From Unio delphinus (lineage: Eukaryota; Mollusca; Bivalvia; Unionida; Unionidae): DNA of 64,000 nucleotides. The translations under genes and the position numbers were made by a program. The DNA is taken from contig JAQISU010000094.1 in assembly GCA_029339505.1 (NCBI GenBank), positions 4,305,001-4,369,000 of the forward strand, written 5' to 3'. Shown one piece after another: positions 20,701-28,069 of the stretch (positions within the stretch are counted from its first letter, which is position 1; each line of letters begins with the position of its first letter). Below the pieces are notes generated by a model that was not told the DNA's origin, ran no database searches, and saw only the letters and a list, made by a program, of their open reading frames with translations.

Positions 20701-21365
20701 TGTTGATTCACTGTTAGTTCCCATTCGGTTATTTTTTTTCTTCGTAGATCAGTTAATTTGTTTCCCCGGGATGCATTTTTGAAGTGTTCTATTAACCGTG
20801 TTGCTACACAATTAAGTGGCAAAGCCATTGCCGATGAAAACATTGGAGCTAGTTTTGCAATACTTGGATTATTATTTATTGGATATAACCCATACACAAC
20901 TGCTGTTACAGGGTAAGATTTCTCATAGTATGGTTTGTCAATTCCAGTTAGAATTCCTGGTTTGGAATCTCTACTCACAATAACAGTTTTTTTATCCTTA
21001 AGGATTGGGTCAAATTTATCTCTGATAATCCATTCACCTTCCTCTTCGATAATGAATTTTATTCTAAAAAAATACCTCCGTAGAAATCCTTTGGATTTCT
21101 GGCCAAGGTGTGAAAGTATCACAGCTGCTCTTATATCATTCATAGTAGCATCAATTACGGGTATATTGACATCTTCATCAATAATTCGAAATGTCGACCA
21201 CGTATGAGATGCTCCATCACGCTTAAACTCATTAAAACAGTCGCTGATTTTACTCAATAGTGGTTTATCATCTACTAGACTTTTAGGTATATCAGAGATT
21301 CTATCGAGATTAAATCTAACATTTTTCCAAGGCTTAATTTTCGATAATCTCTTGAACTCCTTCAT
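17742..21365 (-). CDS. Family B DNA polymerase - SF1 helicase - HNH nuclease fusion
   Basis: This is a very large replication protein. The open frame reaches 21416, but the methionine at 21365 (MKEFKRLSKIKPW) leaves room for a promoter, and the first ATG would overlap the divergent gene at 21408. Numbered from 21416: family B palm motif A DISACYPRSF (Asp444) and motif C ATDSMY (Asp728); Walker A GCGGSGKTT (809-817), VLTPTH, motif II WDE (878-880), motif III CGDHGQPQPF (906-915), motif V IHSSQG and motif VI LAVSRVRR form an SF1 (Pif1/RecD-like) helicase; CASC (1170), VDRKDNN and CLECNRRRG (1209-1217) form an HNH nuclease. Typical Polinton polymerases lack the last two parts. The frame is intact. 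Confidence 0.93.
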   Translation of the reverse strand: MKEFKRLSKIKPWKNVRFNLDRISDIPKSLVDDKPLLSKISDCFNEFKRDGASHTWSTFRIIDEDVNIPVIDATMNDIRAAVILSHLGQKSKGFLRRYFFRIKFIIEEEGEWIIRDKFDPILKDKKTVIVSRDSKPGILTGIDKPYYEKSYPVTAVVYGLYPINNNPSIAKLAPMFSSAMALPLNCVATRLIEHFKNASRGNKLTDLRRKKITEWELTVNQHGATISDIAKLEALLKFPISVATITGEVLYEPKYQSRGAPIEIIDHNKHAWTPAVNIFPRERTVRYIPKEFSRDDFYEEKLFDAIHALTKDDPVSVWLLRSNEDPEIGFDQFVKPNGELYRIEELDNRMRKIANEYLEGNTSISTEKLLTDSFTIPSVVAHFAREKNSWRPTRSDFLNDVKLSCVELGHGGLWNTKYSRDGMISIDISACYPRSFLGYGECSEYFKRFGHPTHEMTRVAINGPLPDFDLTGFARVISFELATGLHPCSYLWLGRHMYEKAWMPIVLLRYMIDCGMLISLIVSEAIICYNAQKDVWLPKPDLEKIINEQRKQFLDGNSKNFSEEQIIDWSKKLFEGRNREAKELGRRIIGKFTQGGRFDNAKYSSRLIIDDEEYNFIISDLIKKGKFVTRKNAFLSGELDEEAYKSASGTNNVWVDDVLRNGKKLGTVVTYCDGKSCQYTQLRSSMLAYSCINLFSMINRFPNTAVRVATDSMYIHEKYKSDVAKFTDPKEAWGNWRFKKETLHEYCKSADVAMDDKYLKSNHNISEIQSEFSTAPPVSDPICRYKTVYLNGCGGSGKTTRAIELFRRSTMVVLTPTHRLAREMIARGVKAYTYHSFFRWKGDTWTPDRMGDKFIPEIIIWDEICTVSLTVLQIFLEWLLLKNTKVVMCGDHGQPQPFVGGSPHEWLKGFVDYYEEINTDHRSLDEQLREFKALIRLQPDKIQCEIAREIISETPMNDFWEMWKPNDLIIASRKIVRDALQMKLFALHKEKFATLPVPLCYRPKDTRKQNIDVDIPGQQQKQNLVLNDIVLVDISVVKDALGADKSPWTLGYAATIHSSQGLTISDTTLWIVDNHIEWSNLVYLAVSRVRRINQLRRIVVNDNDNTISNIHTDDNIIRKKLSGYKQQDKKNKREFDIDAELIKTLKQQQNNHCASCNCIMSWNWSDKDPRQFTVDRKDNNLGHVRNNVMLTCLECNRRRGDSTLGAN

Positions 21366-21407
21366 ATTATAATTAAAACAAGTATTTAAATAAGAAAATT
21401 TTATATA
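21366..21407. promoter_or_regulatory. AT-rich divergent promoter region
   Basis: This 42-base AT-rich gap separates the polymerase start (21365, minus) from the Cys-rich protein start (21408, plus). It contains TATTTAAATA and TTTTATATAATG. A divergent promoter is inferred from the layout only. Confidence 0.4.
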
Positions 21408-21737
21408 ATGAATCATTGCAAATGGCTTATGATTGGATCAAAGACTCCGTGTAACAAATCATGCAGAAATGAATTCTGTGGGTATCATATGCAGAGTGTG
21501 AGAAACGGTTCGGAGGGACCTCTACCATGCTTGCATTGTGGGGTAGGTGTAAGAGGCAAGTCGCAGTTATGCATTAATTGCGGGGGTAAGCGTTATAGAG
21601 AGTTAAAACGTTATTATGACAAGCGAAGAATCAAAAATCCTGACGACGTCAATAGCAAAATCATAAAAACTACGGCTGATTATATAAAAAGATTTGCTAA
21701 TGTTATAATTCAGCCAATTAATGAATTAGACAAATAG
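21408..21737 (+). CDS. Small Cys-rich zinc-binding protein
   Basis: This 109-residue protein has two metal-binding clusters: CNKSCRNEFCGYH near the N-terminus, and CLHC...CINC (paired CxxC, residues about 43-65), followed by a basic segment GGKRYRELKRYYDKRRIKN. No enzyme motif is seen. A nucleic-acid-binding regulator of replication or transcription is plausible from the divergent position next to the polymerase, but unproven. It is 15 bases upstream of the HNH endonuclease gene and reads in the same direction. Confidence 0.7.
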   Translation: MNHCKWLMIGSKTPCNKSCRNEFCGYHMQSVRNGSEGPLPCLHCGVGVRGKSQLCINCGGKRYRELKRYYDKRRIKNPDDVNSKIIKTTADYIKRFANVIIQPINELDK

Positions 21738-21752
21738 ATATATTATATATAA

Positions 21753-22244
21753 ATGAGCCAAGAATTTCAAAGACATCCTGTTATTAAAAATTACGAAGCT
21801 TCTAGTGATGGTGTTGTTAGACACAGTAAAAATAGGAAATCTGTTGGGCGGGATAATGGTATGGGGTATTTGATATTTAAAGCTGGAGGGAAAATGTATC
21901 TCAATCACCGTTTCGTTTATGAAGTGTATAATGGATTAATCAAGGATGGTTTTGTTATTGATCATATTGATTCTAATCCCAAGAATAACAAATTGAACAA
22001 CCTTCAAGTTATTTCTCAATGTGAAAACACAAAACGAGGAAGAACTGGGAAATACCCGAAAATTGCTAGACCTGTAAGATCGTTTAATACTGACACGGAG
22101 ATGGTATTTCAATCAATGTCAGAAGCTGGTAGGTATTTCGATATTCACACCTCCTCAGTACAAAAAGTAGCAGAGGGAATTTATAAGACCGCTTTTTCAA
22201 AGCGTTTTAAAAACAAAATTCAGTTTTCTTACGTAGGGAGATAA
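21753..22244 (+). CDS. HNH endonuclease with NUMOD-type DNA-binding segment
   Basis: This is a 163-residue nuclease of the homing-endonuclease style. The N-terminal KNYEASSDGVVR and GYLIFKAGG fit the NUMOD4 fold, followed by an HNH core: LNHRFVYEVY, then VIDHIDSNPKNNKLNNLQVIS with N-terminal His and the D-H-x-D-x-N-N-x-x-N pattern, then a NUMOD1-like helix-turn-helix (FQSMSEAGRYFDIHTSSVQKV). Phage and giant-virus relatives spread themselves or the surrounding DNA by cutting sites. TATATTATATATAA lies directly before the ATG. The frame is intact. Confidence 0.88.
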   Translation: MSQEFQRHPVIKNYEASSDGVVRHSKNRKSVGRDNGMGYLIFKAGGKMYLNHRFVYEVYNGLIKDGFVIDHIDSNPKNNKLNNLQVISQCENTKRGRTGKYPKIARPVRSFNTDTEMVFQSMSEAGRYFDIHTSSVQKVAEGIYKTAFSKRFKNKIQFSYVGR

Positions 22245-22613
22245 CTCCGTTAGGTATAACGCGTGTGAAATCCATAGGATTTCCACCAATGACAGAGTTA
22301 CGGATCTTAAACACGGAAATACTAGCGTTGGAAAATCTTCGATTTTTCATTGGTTGTTATAATTAAATAAATCTGAACAAAACACAATCAATTTTGTCTT
22401 TTTTCAAGTATTAACAGAACTGTTTTATAAACACGTCGTATTTAAACATTTTTTTTAATGTCTGTTTCAAGTATTATGCGTGTTTTCAACGTTGTCAGTG
22501 ATCGCTAATAAACAAACAAATAATTACAATCACTACACCTATTTTATATCACCTCGTCGTAATGAGTGTATATATACAAATTCGTCTTTATTATAATTGG
22601 GCATTTAGCCGAA

Positions 22614-22714
22614 ATTCAAGTGTAAACAAAACCACACCGTCACACGTGGTATGAACGTTATTATTGACATTCAAAACCAAAGTTTCGATTTTGCGGTTTT
22701 GTTTACACTTGAAT
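22614..22714. repeat. 20-bp perfect inverted repeat
   Basis: ATTCAAGTGTAAACAAAACC at 22614-22633 is exactly complementary to 22695-22714, separated by 61 bases. Confidence 0.95.
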
Positions 22715-22735
22715 GTAGAATAGCCCGCGTCATCC

Positions 22736-22978
22736 ATTGTCATTGAAATCAATTCATTCATTGTGTCACCTATAATCTATTGTTGTACCGTCGTCATTGT
22801 CATTGAAATCAATTCATTGTATATACCATTGTCATTGTTCACCTATAATCTATTGTTGTACCGTCGTCATTGTCATTAAAATCAATTCATTCATTGTTCA
22901 CCTATAATCTATTGTTGTGCCGTCGTCATTGTCATTGAAATCAATTCATTCATTGTTCACCTATAATCTATTGTTATG
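22736..22978 (+). repeat. Four tandem 59-bp repeats
   Basis: Units begin at 22736, 22796, 22869 and 22928 and contain ATTGTCATTGAAATCAATTC, CACCTATAATCTATTGTTGT and CGTCGTC. The second has a 13-base insertion. A fifth partial copy (CCGTCGTCATTCATT, CACCTATAATC) lies at about 23048-23092. Confidence 0.95.
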
Positions 22979-23100
22979 TGTTTGTCGGTTAACCGTTGAG
23001 CGCGCTGCTTGATGTATAAAACACCAAGGGGGTTTAAAACGGTAAATGTGCCGTCGTCATTCATTATATATAATCATAATCACCTATAATCGCATTAAAC

Positions 23101-23143
23101 TTCTGGGTATACTAAGATGATCAACACCTTAGTGTATCCAGAA
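23101..23143. repeat. Hairpin with 16-base arms
   Basis: TTCTGGGTATACTAAG (23101-23116) pairs with CTTAGTGTATCCAGAA (23128-23143), 14 of 16 positions Watson-Crick and the others G-T compatible in RNA, with an 11-base loop. It is about 80 bases before the next start codon. Confidence 0.85.
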
Positions 23144-23223
23144 TTCATTTTGAAAATACTTTGTATTTTAATACTTTGTATTTAAAATACTTTGCATTTA
23201 AACAAATATATTTTTATATATAT

Positions 23224-23613
23224 ATGAATATTGAAAATCTCAAATTGATTATTATTGAAATCAACAAGTTGAAGGATGAAAATGTAAAATTATGTTCAGG
23301 TTTGGATTGTGATCAAATTATGACCAATTTCGAGGATATACAATTTGCAGAACAGACCGGAAAATATGTCCTATCTAAAAAATATTTTTTAATTAAGAAT
23401 ATCCAAAAGCTTATACGTGAGAGCTTAGTAAATACTGAAGATGTTAATGTCTTCGTACCATTATGTAGCATCGTTGAACGTGTACGAAAGCAATTAGGAT
23501 TAGAATATGAACAAAAGAGACTTATTAATTGTAAAGTGAGACAATTAAAAACATTAATGGAAAACTCTGAAGGTGATGAGCCCACGCGTAGAGAGCCTCC
23601 TTTGTTTGTATAA
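23224..23613 (+). CDS. Unknown 129-residue protein, provirus A
   Basis: I do not recognise this protein. It is mostly helical-looking and charged (IIIEINKLKDENVKL; SIVERVRKQLGLEYEQKR), without membrane segments or metal sites. The start chosen is the ATG preceded by TTTTTATATATAT; the open frame continues upstream into palindromic repeats that are unlikely to be coding. It is the first gene of the plus-strand virion array, so a structural or scaffold role is possible, by position only. Confidence 0.6.
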   Translation: MNIENLKLIIIEINKLKDENVKLCSGLDCDQIMTNFEDIQFAEQTGKYVLSKKYFLIKNIQKLIRESLVNTEDVNVFVPLCSIVERVRKQLGLEYEQKRLINCKVRQLKTLMENSEGDEPTRREPPLFV

Positions 23614-23724
23614 CCAGTACGGTATGAGGAAGTAAAATTATGTGTGACTCAGTACAATAACAAGGAAGTATTAAAATGATTTACATTTTTTAGTTAGTGA
23701 TTTCTTTCGAAATGATTTGCAATG

Positions 23725-23757
23725 AAATGCTTTGCATTTGAAAATCCAAAGGATTTT
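23725..23757. repeat. Two adjacent short hairpins
   Basis: AAATGC-TTT-GCATTT (23725-23739) is followed by AAAATCC-AAA-GGATTTT (23741-23757). Both belong to the palindrome family of this element and precede the gene at 23790. Confidence 0.9.
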
Positions 23758-23789
23758 TTAATTTGACAATTAGTGATACTCTTCTAATA

Positions 23790-24878
23790 ATGATAGGACA
23801 ATCATTAACTACACGGAACACTAAAGAAAGACTTGAAGCTCTTAAGAAAATATTACCCCTTCGTGATAGAATCCGCGAAAAACTTCAACAACGGCAATCA
23901 ATGGCCACCGACTTCACAGAGGATACAGAACAACTCTTCAAACCGGTTGTCAAGGCAACTACAGATGTGAAAACAGCAACTGAACGGGCGATATACGGAG
24001 ATGTCCCTAAAGAAGGTCCTAGAACAGAGAAGCCTCTTCTCCCTGTGTTGGAGAAAATAGCAAAACGAACTAAACAAACGAAACAAGCTGTACAAATACT
24101 TCCAGGTGAAATCGCAGGGGAGATGGAACTACAACGACAGCAAGAACGAGAAGAACGAGAAGAACTACAACGACAGCAAGAACAAGAAGAAGAAGAAGAA
24201 GAAGAAGAAGAAGAAGGCGCAGTTTCCACTTCTCGCGGTGTTCCCTTTATAGACAAATTCACTCCGACGGGTATAATAGAAATAAAACAATTTCAATTAA
24301 TGAAACCCAACGATTATATCGCCTTTGGTAATTTTGCTGTTCAAAGTTATTATTCAAGAGAACGTTTTTTGAAGGACGAGTATAAAAAGAGTAAAATATC
24401 ACGACCTGACTGGGTTGATTGGTTGTTTAAAGTGAATCAAAGTATTGATCGTTTAAAAAAGGAAAAACTAGAGTATAAAATGTTTATGAGAGGAATTGAA
24501 GATTATGACATACAACAACAACAAGAAGAAGAAGAAAAGCAACAAGAACAACAAAGAAAAAGAGAAGAAAAAACTAAGAAAAAAACCGGAAAGGGATATT
24601 CACCTATGGATTTTCACTCTAGTGTTGGAAATTCTAGTGTTGGAAACTCTTCGAGTGGAAATACAAGTATTTCTTGCCCTGGTAATATTCTCGGTGATAT
24701 AGCACGATTAGAAGTACTTGTAGGTGGAAAACGAGCCGGGAATAACTCACTGAAAATAATCAATGAAGCAGCTGATATCTGTAGGAGATTATTTCAAGGT
24801 GGTATCATGGATATTGTAACATATAGAGATTTCATTGAGGAGTTAGCCGAAAATTCTCATGGTTATCATAGCGATTAG
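23790..24878 (+). CDS. Virion-associated coiled-coil protein (unknown family)
   Basis: This is a 362-residue protein starting MIGQSLTTRNTKERLE (the frame is open earlier but with no ATG). The middle is low-complexity Glu/Gln (about 120-150, and again about 240-265) with helical segments that could form a coiled coil. A conserved-looking C-terminal block contains ARLEVLVGGKRAGNNS and IINEAADICRRLFQGGI, which I have seen as a recurrent C-terminal block in Polinton-like ORFs of aquatic invertebrates, function unknown. Ser-Gly-Asn repeats before this block are encoded by palindromes such as GAAATACAAGTATTTC (24658-24673). Confidence 0.65.
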   Translation: MIGQSLTTRNTKERLEALKKILPLRDRIREKLQQRQSMATDFTEDTEQLFKPVVKATTDVKTATERAIYGDVPKEGPRTEKPLLPVLEKIAKRTKQTKQAVQILPGEIAGEMELQRQQEREEREELQRQQEQEEEEEEEEEEGAVSTSRGVPFIDKFTPTGIIEIKQFQLMKPNDYIAFGNFAVQSYYSRERFLKDEYKKSKISRPDWVDWLFKVNQSIDRLKKEKLEYKMFMRGIEDYDIQQQQEEEEKQQEQQRKREEKTKKKTGKGYSPMDFHSSVGNSSVGNSSSGNTSISCPGNILGDIARLEVLVGGKRAGNNSLKIINEAADICRRLFQGGIMDIVTYRDFIEELAENSHGYHSD

Positions 24879-24886
24879 ATAATTGG

Positions 24887-24918
24887 AAACACTAGCATTT
24901 GGAAAAACATTAGTGTTT
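24887..24918. repeat. Intergenic hairpin
   Basis: AAACACTA (24887-24894) pairs with TAGTGTTT (24911-24918) just after the stop at 24876-24878, where a 3'-end or processing hairpin would sit. Confidence 0.75.
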
Positions 24919-24932
24919 TTGTATATAGAAGA

Positions 24933-25436
24933 ATGATCATACACTACAACCATGATAAACCAACTAACGTCTACGTGGTAAACTCACGATTACCAAAATA
25001 CCGAGTATACTATGGAGATGGTCTCGGTAATACTATAATGGGATTATTTTCAAGAATGGCTCCAAAAGTGGCTCCATTTGCAAAACAGGCAGCAATGAAA
25101 GCAATTGATGTTATCCGAGATAAGGGTATTAACACTGTTGGTGATCTTGCTAGTAAGGCATTTTCAGCCGCTCGGGATAAACTAACAGCGCTAGTTCGAC
25201 GACGAAATTCTTCAAAACCTGGAAATGCTAGCATTAGAAACACTAGTGTTTCTGGAATGACTTCACTGCCATCTACTGCAGTAATGCCTACACAGGTTAG
25301 TAAAATAATAAATAACGCCGTGGATAAAAAACTACAGTCGTTAATGACTAACGCCCAGGATAATATAACAGCAAATATGATAGCAGGAAGTGGGCTTCCG
25401 GGAAGTGGTTTTAAGAAGATTCGACAGAAACGTTAG
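24933..25436 (+). CDS. pVI-like minor virion protein candidate
   Basis: This 167-residue basic protein has a short N-terminal tail, YYGDGLGNTIMGLFSR and an amphipathic stretch MAPKVAPFAKQAAMKAIDVI that could insert in membranes, followed by a basic region and a GSGLPGSGFKKIRQKR end. The layout is reminiscent of adenovirus protein VI/core proteins and of similar small Polinton virion proteins; sequence similarity is too weak to be sure. Two palindromes (25224-25235 and 25237-25252) lie inside the frame and encode NASIRNTSVS, suggesting insertion of palindromic units into coding DNA. Confidence 0.55.
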   Translation: MIIHYNHDKPTNVYVVNSRLPKYRVYYGDGLGNTIMGLFSRMAPKVAPFAKQAAMKAIDVIRDKGINTVGDLASKAFSAARDKLTALVRRRNSSKPGNASIRNTSVSGMTSLPSTAVMPTQVSKIINNAVDKKLQSLMTNAQDNITANMIAGSGLPGSGFKKIRQKR

Positions 25437-25438
25437 AA

Positions 25439-25655
25439 ATATTTATTTGAACAGGATTTCCAATTATGATAGTTATTGTAGAAACACTAGTGTTTCTAAT
25501 GCTAGCATTAGAAATATTTGTGTCAGAATCACTTGTGATTCTATTTATTTGAATAGGATGCTCAGTTGTTATGGTTATTGTAGAAATGCTAGCATTAGAA
25601 ATATTTGTGTCAGAATCACTTGTATCAGAATCACTTGTGATTCTACTTACGTTAT
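25439..25655 (+). repeat. Tandem 105-bp blocks full of palindromes
   Basis: Two imperfect direct copies (25439-25542, 25543-25650) each contain ATTTATTTGAA(C/T)AGGAT, a GAAACACTAGTGTTTC or GAAATGCTAGCATT palindrome, and AGAATCACTTGTGATTCT. Short open frames on both strands here are by-products of the repeats. Confidence 0.85.
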
Positions 25656-26099
25656 CTTCATTATCAGATATTTTCATCATCATTATTAAAATACACCCAA
25701 CTAAATAATTTTTTTATATTATAAAATATTTATTTTTTGCTAATTTTGTTAGATTTTTTACTTTTTTTACTCATTTTTCTAGTGTTTTTACTCATTTTTC
25801 TAGTGTTTTTATGCAATCCGTCGACAAAATTTCATGAAAATCGAGGATGAAAACCCCAGGAATTCATTTAGAGAAAATCGATTTTGATCAGATTTTTTAT
25901 CATGTGAGGCTAAAATATATTGTTGTCATCGAATTTTCGATGTTTTTTTTATTGATTTTGTATTGTTTTTTGGCTAATCCGTCGACATAATTTCATGAAA
26001 ATCGATTTTCTCTAAATGAATTCCTGGGGTTTTCAATTCAAAATTCCTTCAGAATTCTTTCAAAATTTTTGATTTAGACCATCGGATATATAATAAAAA
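25656..26099. promoter_or_regulatory. Upstream region of capsid gene with large inverted repeat
   Basis: A 21-base unit ACTCATTTTTCTAGTGTTTT occurs twice at 25769-25810. A perfect 36-base inverted repeat (25850-25885 with 25998-26033) encloses 112 bases, and a direct repeat containing TCCGTCGACA...ATTTCATGAAAATCGA occurs at 25816 and 25979. The region ends in GGATATATAATAAAAA before the capsid ATG. A late promoter, packaging site or second origin are possible. Confidence 0.6.
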
Positions 26100-27521
26100 A
26101 TGTTCAAACAGAACCCTGATGTTGCATTTGACATGGAAGCCCCAGTGCTTAAAGATACTTCTGTACGTGATTATCAATTTTTTGCTTATCACGCAGTACA
26201 ACCTAATCTTCGAGGAAGAATTGAACTTCAGGTTCATGATACTAGTAAATACTTTTTACCCGCTGAAGCCTTTATTGAGGTTGAAGGTGAACTCGTAACA
26301 GATGTTGTAGCTAATACACCATATGCAGCTAATATCCAAGTTGGTTTTGTTAATAATGGTATCATGGCATTATTTGAAAGCGCAAGATATCTCATTGATG
26401 GAAAAGAAATCGAATCTATTGAACGTGAAGTTGATGTAGCAACAACAATACTAGGGCTAGCAAGATACTCCGATGATTATACAAGATCGGCCGGTCCATC
26501 TATGATGTTTGCAAAGGATGTTAAAAATACAGCGGGTAAAAATCCATTTATTATAAGACAACCAAATGATCGTGGTGTTGGTGCTGCTGCTGCTGCTTTT
26601 GCTGGTCCTGGTGCTGGTGCTGCTGGTGGTATCGAGGATATGATTATAAATAATGATGAGAATTTCAATCTAGGAGCTGCAACAAGAATAGCAACATTAC
26701 AAGGAGATCGTCGACGATTTTCATGTGCGATTCCGCTCCATCATATATTTGGATTTTGTAGAAACGTCAGAAAAGTTATTTATGGAGTAAAGCATACTGT
26801 AGCACTAGTGAGAAAGGGTGATGATAATAATGCAATCTGGCGTATTGGCGGTGCTGATGGTAAAGTAATTTTATCAAAACTATCACTGTGGATGCCAGTG
26901 TTGACTCCATCATTGTCAGTAGAACCGCGGTTGCTATCATTTATGGATCAAGGGGGAAAGAGATTATTAAGCTGGTTGACAACGTCCACAGATACCATGG
27001 ATTCTAATATTGATGGTACACTTACATGGCATTTGGCAGCACGACAGGGTGTTTCAGCTCCACGGCATATTTTTATTGCGCTACAGGATAGAGCGCGATT
27101 GGATAATCAAGAACGTTCCCATATGATATTTGATCAAATCGGATGTAATGAAGTTTCACTTAAAATAAACGGACAACAAGAACCATCAGAGGATATACAA
27201 CTTAACTATGAAACCAACCACATTGCACGAGTTTATCATCGATTGCTATCATTTATGGGACGTGATCAAAATGTAGATACTGGTCTACAAATATCACAAT
27301 TGGATTTTAAAGGTCTGTATCCGATTTATTACTTTTCGTTGGAACATCTTGACTTGATGAAACAGTCCGTAGTTGATATACACTTCCGAGCTCGTGTAAC
27401 CCGTCCTGCTGGTATTATTAATTATAGAGCGGTTGCTGTTATTCTTAGTGATAAATCAATGATACTTGAAGGTGTTGGTGGACGAATGAGATTGGTAGAT
27501 GCACCAGTTGAAAATCTATAA
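26100..27521 (+). CDS. Major capsid protein candidate (double jelly-roll/hexon type)
   Basis: This 473-residue protein is the longest in the virion array. The sequence is beta-rich with no enzyme motifs: AYHAVQPNLRGRIELQVHD near the start, LIDGKEIESIEREVDVAT, an AAAAAFAGPGAGAAGG linker at about 160-176, IPLHHIFGFCRN and YPIYYFSLEHLDLMKQSVVD near the end. Position before the pX-like and protease genes, size and lack of other candidates fit the Polinton/adintovirus major capsid protein, which builds hexon-like trimers. The fold assignment is inferred from context, not motif. The frame is intact. Confidence 0.72.
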   Translation: MFKQNPDVAFDMEAPVLKDTSVRDYQFFAYHAVQPNLRGRIELQVHDTSKYFLPAEAFIEVEGELVTDVVANTPYAANIQVGFVNNGIMALFESARYLIDGKEIESIEREVDVATTILGLARYSDDYTRSAGPSMMFAKDVKNTAGKNPFIIRQPNDRGVGAAAAAFAGPGAGAAGGIEDMIINNDENFNLGAATRIATLQGDRRRFSCAIPLHHIFGFCRNVRKVIYGVKHTVALVRKGDDNNAIWRIGGADGKVILSKLSLWMPVLTPSLSVEPRLLSFMDQGGKRLLSWLTTSTDTMDSNIDGTLTWHLAARQGVSAPRHIFIALQDRARLDNQERSHMIFDQIGCNEVSLKINGQQEPSEDIQLNYETNHIARVYHRLLSFMGRDQNVDTGLQISQLDFKGLYPIYYFSLEHLDLMKQSVVDIHFRARVTRPAGIINYRAVAVILSDKSMILEGVGGRMRLVDAPVENL

Positions 27522-27526
27522 TTGAA

Positions 27527-27580
27527 AATCCTTTGGATTGGAAATTGCTGTGCAATTTCGCCATTGAATCGCTTGCGATT
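27527..27580. repeat. Three consecutive short hairpins
   Basis: AATCC-TTT-GGATT (27527-27539), GAAATTGC-TGT-GCAATTTC (27541-27559) and AATCGC-TT-GCGATT (27567-27580) lie in a row between the capsid stop and the next ATG at 27603. Three different arm sequences, each self-complementary, imply that pairing is what matters. Confidence 0.92.
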
Positions 27581-27602
27581 TAGAATCAATCTATTTTGTA
27601 TA

Positions 27603-28064
27603 ATGTCGTATAGTAATATCAATGTTACGTTGACACCTGGTCAGCTAAAAAAATTACAATCCAAATCAGCTAAGCAATGTGGAACCACAATAACGCTGAA
27701 ACCTAATCAAATGAATGGCGGAGGGAATAAACTATCGCTGACGAAAACTCAAACTAATCATTTTAATAAAGCGCTGAAAGAAAAAAAAGGAGTTCAGATT
27801 ACTCTTTCTACGAGCGCGATTAAAAACATGGAAAAGACTGGTGGTATATTCCCGTTGTTAGGGTTGATTCCAGGGTTGATTGCCGCAGCAGCCCCAGCGG
27901 TAGCGAAGGCAGCAGCATTAGGAGCTATTGGTACCGCAGCAGGAATGGCATTGAAAAAGGCAACTGGAAAAGGGTATAAAAAAAAAGGAAAGGGTCTAAG
28001 ACTACCAGGAACCCCGAGTTCATGGTACAGCGGAAAGGGTCTTCGAATTCCAGGAACGATATAG
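27603..28064 (+). CDS. pX-like basic virion protein
   Basis: This is a 153-residue protein starting MSYSNINVTLTPGQLKKLQS (an upstream TTG-initiated extension crosses the hairpins and is unlikely). It has a ubiquitin-like or beta-rich N-terminal half with TLKPNQMNGGG, then a hydrophobic glycine/alanine segment GGIFPLLGLIPGLIAAAAPA and a basic tail (KKKGKGLRLPG). This architecture recurs in Polinton/adintovirus genomes next to the major capsid gene and recalls adenovirus pX/pVI, thought to act in genome condensation or membrane penetration. Its stop overlaps closely with the protease start (six bases apart). Confidence 0.72.
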   Translation: MSYSNINVTLTPGQLKKLQSKSAKQCGTTITLKPNQMNGGGNKLSLTKTQTNHFNKALKEKKGVQITLSTSAIKNMEKTGGIFPLLGLIPGLIAAAAPAVAKAAALGAIGTAAGMALKKATGKGYKKKGKGLRLPGTPSSWYSGKGLRIPGTI

Positions 28065-28069
28065 TTCCC

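Larger units (their letters stand above)
22245..23223. other. Central noncoding repeat region of provirus A
   Basis: Nearly 980 bases lack a plausible gene and are rich in ordered repeats: hairpins at 22267-22283 and 22332-22346, a perfect 20-base inverted repeat (22614-22633 with 22695-22714), four tandem copies of a 59-60-base unit (22736-22975), a 16-base-arm hairpin at 23101-23143 and three short palindromes at 23153-23200. It separates the replication half from the virion half of the element. A replication origin, packaging signal or promoter cluster is possible. Confidence 0.7.

Noticed and set aside
21366..21416. N-terminal 17 residues of the polymerase fusion
   Set aside because: Starting at 21416 would overlap the divergent gene and leave no promoter; the methionine at 21365 is more likely, though not proven.
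23885..24262. Ser/Cys-rich minus-strand frame
   Set aside because: It is the complement of the Glu/Gln low-complexity part of the plus-strand virion gene.
25390..25689. Open frames on both strands over the repeat blocks downstream of the pVI-like gene
   Set aside because: The frames on both strands are made by palindromes and tandem copies; repeated RNICVRITCDS-like peptides are repeat by-products.
27522..27602. Upstream extension of the pX-like protein
   Set aside because: It starts at TTG and crosses three hairpins; the ATG at 27603 begins the conserved-looking protein.
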